Assembly: GCF_042675965.1 (NCBI RefSeq)
Contig: NZ_JBHTKJ010000074.1
Location: 17,127 to 81,126 of the forward strand
Length of the DNA: 64,000 bases
Direction of reading: 5' to 3'
DNA from: Virgibacillus_R byunsanensis
GTDB lineage: Bacteria > Bacillota > Bacilli > Bacillales > Amphibacillaceae
A model generated the notes under the pieces. It ran no database searches and was not told the origin of the DNA. It saw only the letters and a list, made by a program, of their open reading frames with translations. Position numbers and translations under genes: made by a program. This document shows positions 52,975 to 60,808 of this stretch, one piece after another; position 1 is the stretch's first letter, and every line of letters begins with the position of its first letter.

Positions 52975-54768
52975 ATGGAACATGTACTTTACTTCTTAAA
53001 ACAAATCCATGCATATTCCGGAAAAATACTGTATATAAACCTCTTTGCGATGATAGGTATTGGGTTATTGGAAGGTATTGGGATTTTATTATTAGTTCCT
53101 TTGATCAGTATGAGTGGAATTGTTGATATGGGTGTGGAAGAAATACCTTTGTTAAGTCTATTTGGCTTTCTTAATAACATACCCAGCACGATGGGCTTAC
53201 CATTGATTCTTGGGATATTTGTTCTGGTGGTTGTTGGCCAAAATGTGGTTAATAGGCAATTAACCGTGAAAAACGCAATCATTCAACATGGATTTTTGAG
53301 ACATATGCGTATGGAAACTTACGGTTCGTTGCTTCATGCCAATTGGAAGTTTTTCATTAGAAATAGAAAATCCGATCTGATCAATATATTAACTGCTGAA
53401 ATTGCTCGTGCAAGTGCGGGAACACATTCCTTCTTACAATTCGCAGCTTCTCTTGTGTTTACATTCATACAAATCGGGCTTGCCTTTTGGCTATCACCTA
53501 ATATAACAATGTTTGTTCTAGCATGTGGTTTAGTTCTTATCTTTTTTAATCGAAAGTTTCTAAAGCGATCATTAGCATTAGGGAAACGAAACTATGAACT
53601 CGGAAGAAATTACCTTGCGGGTATAACTGATCAGGTGAATGGGATAAAAGATATTAAAAGTAACACGTTAGAAGATTCGAGACTTGGATGGTATGACTCT
53701 ATCACCAATAAAATGCAACATGAACAAGTGGAATATACAAAATTGAAAACAACCTCACAATTATATTATAAAATTGCGTCTGCCATTTTTATTGCAGCAT
53801 TTATTTATATAGCGGTTTCTATGTTCAGTGCTCAGGCTGGTCAATTAATGTTGGTTATTGTTATTTTTTCTAGACTATGGCCTAGAGTCGCAGGAATTCA
53901 AGCGTCTATGGAACAAATAGCAACAACCATTCCAGCGTTTAAGGCAGTAAAGGCTTTACAACATGAATGTTTGGCTGCTAGAGAGTTTGAAATGGGAAAA
54001 GAAGAAATCGCTCCCTTAGATATCAGACATAGCATCGAGTGTGAACAAGTTTCCTTCCGTTACAATCAAGCTGAACCGCAATATGCCCTGAAAAATATTA
54101 ATTTGAGTATTCCTTTCAACCAGATGACAGCTTTTGTCGGAAGGTCTGGTGCGGGGAAAAGTACTTTAATAGATTTACTAATGGGTCTGAATCAACCGGA
54201 AAGTGGGCAGGTGCTAATTGATGGAACGCCGTTGTCGGATGATAATCTTATCGCTCTGAGAAAAGCCATTAGCTATGTGCCACAGGAACCCTTCTTATTC
54301 AATACCAGTATAAGAGAGAATCTCATGCTAGTAGTACCAGATGCAAGTGAGGACCGGATATGGGAAGCATTGGAATTTTCATCTGCAGGTGAATTTGTAG
54401 GGAAACTTCCCGACAAGCTGGATACTGTTATTGGTGATCGGGGTATTAAATTATCGGGTGGTGAGCGACAGCGACTTGTATTGGCCCGGGCCATCTTAAG
54501 AAACCCTTCTATTCTCGTGTTGGATGAAGCGACCAGTGCACTGGATACAGAGAACGAAGCGAAAATTCAAGAAGCATTAGATAGATTAAAAGGAAAAATG
54601 ACGATCATTGTAATTGCACATCGCTTATCGACTATTCGTAATGCCGATCAAGTAGTAGTGTTAGACGAAGGCGAAGTTATTCAACAAGGTGGGTTTACAC
54701 AACTTTCTGAGGAAAAAAGAAGCATGTTCAGTAACCTGCTGAAAAATCAAATGGAAGTAATTCATTAA
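52975..54768 (+). CDS. Lasso peptide ABC exporter (D protein)
   Basis: This 597-residue half-transporter has six membrane helices within residues 15-310, then an ATPase domain. The domain has Walker A GRSGAGKSTLID, signature LSGGERQRLV and Walker B LVLDEATSALD. It should export the finished lasso peptide and give self-protection. ATG 52975 follows CTAGGAGGATAA. There is no protease domain, since B2 removes the leader. A hairpin follows its stop. Confidence 0.9.
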   Translation: MEHVLYFLKQIHAYSGKILYINLFAMIGIGLLEGIGILLLVPLISMSGIVDMGVEEIPLLSLFGFLNNIPSTMGLPLILGIFVLVVVGQNVVNRQLTVKNAIIQHGFLRHMRMETYGSLLHANWKFFIRNRKSDLINILTAEIARASAGTHSFLQFAASLVFTFIQIGLAFWLSPNITMFVLACGLVLIFFNRKFLKRSLALGKRNYELGRNYLAGITDQVNGIKDIKSNTLEDSRLGWYDSITNKMQHEQVEYTKLKTTSQLYYKIASAIFIAAFIYIAVSMFSAQAGQLMLVIVIFSRLWPRVAGIQASMEQIATTIPAFKAVKALQHECLAAREFEMGKEEIAPLDIRHSIECEQVSFRYNQAEPQYALKNINLSIPFNQMTAFVGRSGAGKSTLIDLLMGLNQPESGQVLIDGTPLSDDNLIALRKAISYVPQEPFLFNTSIRENLMLVVPDASEDRIWEALEFSSAGEFVGKLPDKLDTVIGDRGIKLSGGERQRLVLARAILRNPSILVLDEATSALDTENEAKIQEALDRLKGKMTIIVIAHRLSTIRNADQVVVLDEGEVIQQGGFTQLSEEKRSMFSNLLKNQMEVIH

Positions 54769-54796
54769 AAAAACACTACTTTATAAGGTGTTTTAC
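54769..54796 (+). terminator. Hairpin after the lasso exporter
   Basis: AAAACAC (54770-54776) pairs with GTGTTTT (54788-54794), extended by CTT/AAG in the loop. The T run is short. It is the likely end of the lasso operon. Confidence 0.5.
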
Positions 54797-54804
54797 AAGA
54801 TCTA

Positions 54805-54843
54805 CTTATGCTTGTCGTGTCTTTCAAGGCACTTGCGCTTTTG
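54805..54843. repeat. Partial copy of a Bacillaceae palindromic repeat
   Basis: CTTATGCTTGTCGTGTCTTT and the following 19 bases recur at 57834-57872 with two mismatches. Only the right arm of the repeat is present here. Confidence 0.7.
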
Positions 54844-54883
54844 ATTAGGCTGTTTCTGAAAGATTGTTGTTTTTGTCACAATA

Positions 54884-55324
54884 GATATATATGCGACGTA
54901 ACTTTAGGCTTACTTCTATTGCCGCCGTCCGGGATCGCTACGGACGGATGCTTTCCGCGGGCACGGCCTCAGCCTCCTCGAGAAAACCACTCTGCGGGGT
55001 CTTCGGACACGTGCTGTTCCCGCAGGAGTCACCGCCCTCCGCTCACCCAAACTGGTAAGGTGTTTTATCAATACAGATACAGTCCCACGACAGTAACGGA
55101 AATAACAGCGGAGGAAATACACGTAGACTCCTTGAAAATACAAACCGATTTTCTGCGTGCGATGTCTAGATATGTAGCTTTCCTTATCCTGTGGGAGCAG
55201 AGGCCTAGTTGAGACCCCGCAGAGCGTTAGCTCGAGGAGGCTCATCAGCCGCCCACGGAAAGCGAAGTGTATTTCCGTAGCGGTAGGTTAACCGTCACAT
55301 AAAGTTACGTCGCATTATATATCA
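54884..55324. repeat. MITE-like long palindromic repeat, about 440 bp
   Basis: A perfect 16-bp terminal inverted repeat lies at 54891-54906 (ATGCGACGTAACTTTA) and 55300-55315, extended outwards by near-matching GATATAT ends. The interior is GC-rich and itself an imperfect palindrome: ACTCTGCGGGGTC on the left matches GACCCCGCAGAG on the right, with CCTCCTCGAG/CTCGAGGAGG and CTACGG/CCGTAG pairs. It has no real gene. The RNA could fold into a very long hairpin. I recall this GC-rich core as widespread between genes in Bacillaceae, so it is probably a non-autonomous mobile repeat. Confidence 0.75.
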
Positions 55325-55366
55325 ACTACGAGGATTAAATAGCAACAAAATTTACGAAATGAGCCT

Positions 55367-56380
55367 TTGATTAAAATCAAAAATACTGGAGAGCGATTGT
55401 CTGTGATAAAAGTCGGAGGTAAGATCTTGGTTAGTATTTTAATAGTAATGATTGTTCTAGTTGTATATATAATTTGGGACAATAACCGCATAACAACAGT
55501 GGAACAAGATATAGTAATAGATGATTTGCCTGAGTCATTGGACGGCTTCCGGATTCTCCAAGTTACTGATTTACACGAAAAACAGTTCGGAGAAAATCAA
55601 AAGAGGTTGATCAACTCTATTAATGAAGTTGATTATGATGCGATCATTTTTACAGGGGACATGCTGGACAGCACCGAATCCGCTAATTACGATCCCTTTT
55701 ATTCTCTATTGAATGGTATAAACAATAAAGAAAATGCCTGGTATACCCCTGGGAATACGGATCCATATAATTATCAATTTAACCCAGAAATCAAAAAAAG
55801 TGAATTTATTATAGGCATGGAAGAACGAGGCGTTAAGTTATTGGAGTCTATGGATACGGTTACAGTCGATGGAGCCGACATACATGTTGTGAATTTTGAA
55901 TTATCCATTTTAAGGGGAGCAGATGATGTAGGAAGAACCGAAGGAATAGTCCGACCTTCTTACGTTTCAGATGAAGCGTATTTGGATTATCAAAGAAAAT
56001 TGTTAACAGAAGTTAATATGCTTGATGAGTTAACGGATTCTGATTTATTAATTGCTCTTAATCATTATCCTGTAGTAGACGCCCGGATAGATCATATTCA
56101 AAATAACGCTCGTACCGTGTTGCGGGATTTTGACTTACTAATAGCCGGACACTATCATGGTGGGCAAATTCGGTTACCAATTCTTGGGGCACTTTTCATT
56201 CCAGAACCTTGGTACAACAGTAATTTCCTCCCACCAAAAGAACGTGTGAAAGGACTGTGGGAATACAAAAACATGAAACAATATGTCAGTACCGGACTTG
56301 GGAGCAGTGATGTCATCCCTTTCTTGAAGTTTCGATTGTTTAACCCGCCGCAAATTAACATTTTAAATTTTAAGCGTTGA
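55367..56380 (+). CDS. Membrane-anchored metallophosphoesterase (YkuE/YkoQ type)
   Basis: This protein of about 337 residues has one membrane helix near residues 18-40, followed by a calcineurin-like phosphodiesterase domain facing outwards. Metal-binding blocks are DLHEKQFG, TGDMLDS, GNTDPY, NHYP and AGHYHGGQ. The start is uncertain: TTG 55367 has only a distant GAGGA, and TTG 55397 with GGAGAGC or GTG 55403 would shorten the N-terminus before the helix. Its substrate may be a lipid-linked or envelope phosphate. Confidence 0.82.
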   Translation: MIKIKNTGERLSVIKVGGKILVSILIVMIVLVVYIIWDNNRITTVEQDIVIDDLPESLDGFRILQVTDLHEKQFGENQKRLINSINEVDYDAIIFTGDMLDSTESANYDPFYSLLNGINNKENAWYTPGNTDPYNYQFNPEIKKSEFIIGMEERGVKLLESMDTVTVDGADIHVVNFELSILRGADDVGRTEGIVRPSYVSDEAYLDYQRKLLTEVNMLDELTDSDLLIALNHYPVVDARIDHIQNNARTVLRDFDLLIAGHYHGGQIRLPILGALFIPEPWYNSNFLPPKERVKGLWEYKNMKQYVSTGLGSSDVIPFLKFRLFNPPQINILNFKR

Positions 56381-56468
56381 CCATAGTAATAGGATGATTG
56401 GAAATTCCTCTAGTTTTTTGCAATAATTTACCTCTTTCATACCCATACTATATCCTGAGGTGAAGAAC

Positions 56469-57647
56469 ATGTACAAACTGTTGTCTCATAATGATTTGGA
56501 TGGGGTAGGGTGTGGTATCTTAGCAAAACTTGCTTTTGGAAAGCAGGTAAAGGTTCGCTACAATTCCATTGGAAGTCTCGATCGTGAAGTGAAATGGTTT
56601 CTGGAGAATGATAACAAGGATACGTTTTTACTTATTACAGACTTATCGGTAAATGAAGAAAGTGAACAAAAATTGGATCGATTTCATCGAGAAGGGGGAA
56701 ACGTTCAACTGCTCGATCATCATAAAACTGGTCTGCATTTTAATGAGTACGAGTGGGGGAGTGTCATTGTTGAAGATGAGGAAGGCCGGTTAACTGCAGC
56801 AACCTCATTATTATATGACTATCTGTTGGAGCACAATTTAATAGAACCTTCCAAGGCGATAGCGGAATTTGTTGAACTCGTAAGACAGTATGATACGTGG
56901 GAATGGGAGAGAAATGATAATCAGGAAGCTCACCGGCTTAATGCACTATTCTTTCTAGTAACCATTGAGGAATTTGAAGAAAAAATGATGGATAGGCTTT
57001 TATCAAGTGATCACTTTTATTTTGATGATTTTGAGAAAAAGATACTTGATATGGAAGATAACAAAATCGAACGGTACATTCGTAGGAAACGGCGGCAACT
57101 GGTTCAGACAAAGATGGATGGTAAATTTTCTGGAATAGTTTATGCAGAGATGTACCATTCTGAGCTGGGAAATGAATTAAACAAAGAATACCCACATCTT
57201 GACTATATCGTCATCCTGGATATCGGTGCAAAAAGAGTAGGGTTTAGGACCATTCATGACCATACAGATGTGTCTGAAGTAGCGGGGAAGTTCGGTGGAG
57301 GTGGACATGCGAAAGCATCAGGATGCTCTTTAACCGAAGATGCCTATAAACAATTTGTGGCAGAAACGTTTAACTTGGAACCGTTACGGGAGGATGCAAA
57401 GCGAAATCGTTATAATTTAAAAGAAACTTCATTTGGATCACTTTACAAAAACCAAATGGAAGATCTTTTCTTTCTTTATCCGACAAATGATTCGGAGTGG
57501 GTCATAGAACGAAATAACATTAAATTAAGTCAGAAGTTTCCAACCTTTGTTGAAGGGGAAAATTTCCTAAAAAGAAATTATACAACCTGGCTTGCACGTG
57601 ATGAAACGTTCGTAAATTATTTAAAGGAAAAAGTGAAAAAGGGATAA
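56469..57647 (+). CDS. nrnB: NrnB-type DHH phosphoesterase (oligoribonuclease)
   Basis: This cytoplasmic DHH-DHHA1 enzyme degrades short RNA oligomers from the 3' end. SHNDLDGVGCG (residues 6-16) and the DHH triad (83-85, in LLDHHKTG) coordinate metal, and GGGGHAKASG near residue 275 is the DHHA1 substrate loop. Its 392 residues are close to B. subtilis NrnB (YngD). ATG 56469 is preferred to GTG 56460 because TGAGGTGA lies just before it. A terminator follows. Confidence 0.88.
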   Translation: MYKLLSHNDLDGVGCGILAKLAFGKQVKVRYNSIGSLDREVKWFLENDNKDTFLLITDLSVNEESEQKLDRFHREGGNVQLLDHHKTGLHFNEYEWGSVIVEDEEGRLTAATSLLYDYLLEHNLIEPSKAIAEFVELVRQYDTWEWERNDNQEAHRLNALFFLVTIEEFEEKMMDRLLSSDHFYFDDFEKKILDMEDNKIERYIRRKRRQLVQTKMDGKFSGIVYAEMYHSELGNELNKEYPHLDYIVILDIGAKRVGFRTIHDHTDVSEVAGKFGGGGHAKASGCSLTEDAYKQFVAETFNLEPLREDAKRNRYNLKETSFGSLYKNQMEDLFFLYPTNDSEWVIERNNIKLSQKFPTFVEGENFLKRNYTTWLARDETFVNYLKEKVKKG

Positions 57648-57664
57648 AATAAAAATATTATTGA

Positions 57665-57700
57665 AAAAAGACGAAACACAACGTTTTCGTCTTTTATTTT
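57665..57700 (+). terminator. Intrinsic terminator after nrnB
   Basis: AAAAGACGAAA (57666-57676) pairs with TTTCGTCTTTT (57685-57695), and ATTTT follows. Confidence 0.82.
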
Positions 57701-57755
57701 CGTTAGTAAAGCAAGTATAATTTGAAAGTTATGTATATTCATCTACAGAACCTGC

Positions 57756-57872
57756 CTTGTCTAGCTCCAGCGCCTAGCCACTCGAGACATAAGCAGTTCG
57801 ACCTTGGTAAAGGCATCCACACTACGCGATCTGCTTATGCTTGTCGTGTCTTTCAAGGCGCTTGCACTTTTG
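57756..57872. repeat. Palindromic intergenic repeat (CTAGCTCCAGCGCC type)
   Basis: The left arm CTTGTCTAGCTCCAGCGCC... and ACATAAGCAG is inverted in the right arm as CTGCTTATG...GGCGCT. About 115 bases in total. I recall the CTAGCTCCAGCGCCTAG core from many intergenic sites in Bacillaceae. A truncated copy lies at 54805. It contains only a spurious reading frame. Confidence 0.7.
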
Positions 57873-57964
57873 CTTCAGCTATTCTCAACGCTGAACATAT
57901 TTGAATTACCAAGCGTAAAATAAGGTATGTTAGTTATATATTTTTAAGAGAATAGAGGAAAAGA

Positions 57965-58744
57965 ATGTTTTGTATAAGAGAAACATACTTGATTCGGCCT
58001 GAAAAACTCACTGAATTTAACGCGTTTTTTCATGACTACTTGTTACCAAGCCAAATAAAAAATGGAGCAAAGTTAATCGGACGATGGGTAACAGAATCTA
58101 AAAATGAAGTAGTATCAATGTGGGAGTATCCTAACTATGAAGAGTACCTAAAAATAGAAGAGCGAGTTAAAAAAGATGACATGCACCACCGGGCACAAGT
58201 TCAACTTTTGAAAGTGGGTAACTTATTCATAGATATGCGTAAAGACTTCTTGTCACCAACAGGAATATACAATGTTCCAAAACAGAACGTCACTGTTAGT
58301 GGATATATTACAAATGAAAACAATGAAACGCTATTAGTTAAAACATATTGGAGATCAGATACGTGGGAACTTCCTGGAGGGGGAGTTGATGATGAAGAAA
58401 CACTGGATGTTGCACTTAGTCGGGAAATTTTTGAAGAAACAGGACTTAACGTTACATTAGATGGAATAACGGGTGCATATTCAAATGGGAGTACTATTTC
58501 AATCGTATTCTGCGGAAAGTGTATAGGAGGTAGACTAACGACATCTGATGAAACGGAGTCTGTCCGTTTTGTGAAAATCAACTCGTCAAATGTGTCACAA
58601 TATATAAAAAGAGCTAAGTTCATTCCGAGGGTATTAGATGCTATGAATGGGAAGTGCGTGCCATATGAGGCTTTTAAGGTTAGACCTTATGAACTGGTAA
58701 CAAGATTACAAGGGACTTATCATAATAGAAAAAACACGGACTGA
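57965..58744 (+). CDS. Fusion of a NIPSNAP-like domain and a Nudix hydrolase
   Basis: This 259-residue protein has residues 1-90 resembling a dimeric alpha/beta-barrel NIPSNAP domain (IRETYLIRPEKLTEFNAFF, VVSMWEYPNYEEYL). Residues 105-225 are a Nudix domain with a canonical box, G-x5-E-x7-REIFEETGL. It hydrolyses a nucleoside diphosphate linked to some other group; the substrate is unknown. ATG 57965 follows AGAGGAAAA. It converges with prfC on a shared terminator. Confidence 0.8.
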   Translation: MFCIRETYLIRPEKLTEFNAFFHDYLLPSQIKNGAKLIGRWVTESKNEVVSMWEYPNYEEYLKIEERVKKDDMHHRAQVQLLKVGNLFIDMRKDFLSPTGIYNVPKQNVTVSGYITNENNETLLVKTYWRSDTWELPGGGVDDEETLDVALSREIFEETGLNVTLDGITGAYSNGSTISIVFCGKCIGGRLTTSDETESVRFVKINSSNVSQYIKRAKFIPRVLDAMNGKCVPYEAFKVRPYELVTRLQGTYHNRKNTD

Positions 58745-58764
58745 TAAAAACCAGCCGTGTTTTA
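58731..58764. terminator. Bidirectional terminator between the Nudix gene and prfC
   Basis: AAAACACGG-CTG pairs with CAG-CCGTGTTTT with one bulged base, and A/T runs flank both sides. It serves the Nudix gene on the plus strand and prfC on the minus strand. Confidence 0.8.
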
Positions 58765-58776
58765 GTGTGGAAAAAA

Positions 58777-60363
58777 TTAGTATGTCTGGTCATACTGGTT
58801 AACTTCAAACAGATCAATCAATTCAATTTTTGGATTTTTGTCTTTGAACCAGCGTAACGAGAAGTCATTTTTAAATAACACAACGTAATTGTTCTCACGA
58901 TCCCTGACAAGCATATTTCGTTCGTCAAATAGGGATTTATCTACTTGATCTGATTTCAACCAGCGAGGGATTCGCTCCCCGATTGGTTCGAACATAACTT
59001 CGACATTGTACTCGTTTTTCATTCGATACTGGAACACTTCATATTGAAGCTCACCGACGGCCCCTAAAATGTAGGATTCGGCGCGGTAATCTTTATACAA
59101 TTGGATTGCTCCCTCTTGTACGAGCTGATCGATTCCCTTTTTAAATTGCTTGGACTTCATAACATTTGTTGCTATTACCTTTTTAAATTGTTCTGGTGGG
59201 AACTGTGGCAATTCATCATACTCGAAATGTTCTTTTCCTTCTACTAGTGTATCTCCGATTTGATAGACATTAGGGTCATAAATACCGATGATATCACCAG
59301 CATATGCTTCTTCAATGGAGTCTCTTGAGGATGCGACAAATTGCTGTGATTGAGCAAGTTTTATCATTTTGTTGGTTCTTGCTAACTTCACATTCAATCC
59401 ACGTTCAAACTTCCCAGAACATACCCGTAAAAATGCCACCCGATCACGATGAGCCGGATTCATATTAGCTTGAATTTTAAATATAAAACCGGAAAAATCA
59501 GGGTTGTCAGGCTGAATGACGCCTTCTGTCGACTTTCTCGGTGCAGGAGCGGGAGCCATGGAAATAAATGTATCAAAAAATGTTTCTACTCCAAATGGAG
59601 CTAGCGCACTACCGAAAAATACAGGGGTTTGCTTTCCAGATAGAACGTCATCAATTGAAAATTGATCTCCTGCTTCATCTAATAGTGAAAGCTCATCACT
59701 TGCAGCCTGGTAGGTTAGGTTAGATGTTAGTTCCTCATGTTCAGAATGATCCAGTTCACTGTATGGGATTACAGATTCGTCTTCATTACCATGGTATTGA
59801 ACAAATTGTTTACCATGACGGTCGAAAACGCCAAGAAACCCTTTTCCCATTCCTGCTGGCCAGTTCATTGGATAGGTCTCAATATCTAAAACCTGTTCGA
59901 TTTCTTCTAATAAATCGAGTGGTTCTCGTCCTTCACGGTCTAATTTATTGATAAAGGTAAAAATAGGGATGCCACGCATTCGGCATACTTTGAATAATTT
60001 TTTCGTCTGGGCTTCGATCCCTTTTGTTGCATCAATGATCATAACTACACTATCCACTGCGGTTAGTGTTCTATACGTGTCTTCACTAAAGTCTTCGTGA
60101 CCAGGAGTATCTAAGATATTTACCTGGTATCCATCGTATGGGAAATTCATTACACTTGAAGTTACTGAAATTCCACGTTGTTTTTCTATTTCCATCCAAT
60201 CTGATGTTGCAAATTTTCCCGACTTTTTGGCTTTGACTGTTCCAGCCGAACGAATCAGATTACCGAATAAAAGTAATCTTTCCGTTAAGGTTGTTTTCCC
60301 AGCATCCGGGTGTGATATGATCGCAAATGTCTTCCGTCTGTTAACTTCATCATGTATACTCAT
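58777..60363 (-). CDS. prfC: Peptide chain release factor 3
   Basis: This 528-residue GTPase removes release factors 1 and 2 from the ribosome after termination. Motifs are G1 SHPDAGKTT (17-25), G2 RGIS (63-66), G3 DTPGHEDF (85-92) and G4 NKLD (139-142), followed by the RF3 C-terminal domain. ATG 60363 follows GAAAGGGA. It forms a single-gene unit. Full length, no oddities. Confidence 0.96.
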   Translation of the reverse strand: MSIHDEVNRRKTFAIISHPDAGKTTLTERLLLFGNLIRSAGTVKAKKSGKFATSDWMEIEKQRGISVTSSVMNFPYDGYQVNILDTPGHEDFSEDTYRTLTAVDSVVMIIDATKGIEAQTKKLFKVCRMRGIPIFTFINKLDREGREPLDLLEEIEQVLDIETYPMNWPAGMGKGFLGVFDRHGKQFVQYHGNEDESVIPYSELDHSEHEELTSNLTYQAASDELSLLDEAGDQFSIDDVLSGKQTPVFFGSALAPFGVETFFDTFISMAPAPAPRKSTEGVIQPDNPDFSGFIFKIQANMNPAHRDRVAFLRVCSGKFERGLNVKLARTNKMIKLAQSQQFVASSRDSIEEAYAGDIIGIYDPNVYQIGDTLVEGKEHFEYDELPQFPPEQFKKVIATNVMKSKQFKKGIDQLVQEGAIQLYKDYRAESYILGAVGELQYEVFQYRMKNEYNVEVMFEPIGERIPRWLKSDQVDKSLFDERNMLVRDRENNYVVLFKNDFSLRWFKDKNPKIELIDLFEVNQYDQTY

Positions 60364-60484
60364 AAAAAATCCCTTTCCATTTCTACTATATAGTTATTAT
60401 TGGCGGTTTTTGATTAATTACATTGGGGGGATTTTGATTTACATCAGAATAATTCTCCTTTGATTTGTATGATAATAGCATAAA

Positions 60485-60520
60485 AGAGACCAAGCTATAG
60501 TGGTAACTTGGGATTTTTCT
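60485..60520 (-). terminator. Weak hairpin after the excisionase-like gene
   Basis: On the minus strand CCCAAGTT pairs imperfectly with AGCTTGG around an 8-base loop, and TCTCTTTT follows. It probably ends the short gene at 60527. Confidence 0.45.
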
Positions 60521-60526
60521 ATCTAT

Positions 60527-60709
60527 TTATATTCGTTGATTAGATTTTAGTTCTTCAATAAACTCATGTAGATCTTCCTTTTTTACTCTCCAGTGCCTTC
60601 CTATCTTAAAACCTGATATCTTGCCTTCTTGAACTAATTTATACGTTGTCATTTCACTTAATTGTAAATACTCTGCTACTTGTGCGACAGTCATTATTTC
60701 TTTTGTCAT
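60527..60709 (-). CDS. Excisionase/MerR-like small DNA-binding protein
   Basis: This 60-residue helix-turn-helix protein of the HTH_17 (excisionase-type) family reads TVAQVAEYLQLSEMTTYKLV, then GFKIGRHWRVKKEDL, the usual wing. ATG 60709 is preferred because TGGAGGC lies 6 bases before it; a longer frame to 60733 lacks a ribosome site. There is no integrase nearby, so it is probably a free-standing regulator and not part of a phage. Confidence 0.82.
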   Translation of the reverse strand: MTKEIMTVAQVAEYLQLSEMTTYKLVQEGKISGFKIGRHWRVKKEDLHEFIEELKSNQRI

Positions 60710-60808
60710 AAGTACGCCTCCAAATGATAGCATATCGTTATCATACCATAGAAGGTAGATATGTTTATATAGACTCCATTATAAATAGATACACTCCATA
60801 TTAACATG

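Noticed and set aside
54808..55245. Overlapping plus- and minus-strand frames of 134 and 109 codons
   Set aside because: Both lie within the palindromic GC-rich repeat; they are open only because of its composition.
57722..57904. A 60-codon frame
   Set aside because: Lies inside the CTAGCTCCAGCGCC-type repeat and has no ribosome site.
60527..60709. Excisionase of a prophage or integrative element
   Set aside because: No integrase, repressor or attachment repeat nearby. The neighbours are ordinary chromosomal genes.
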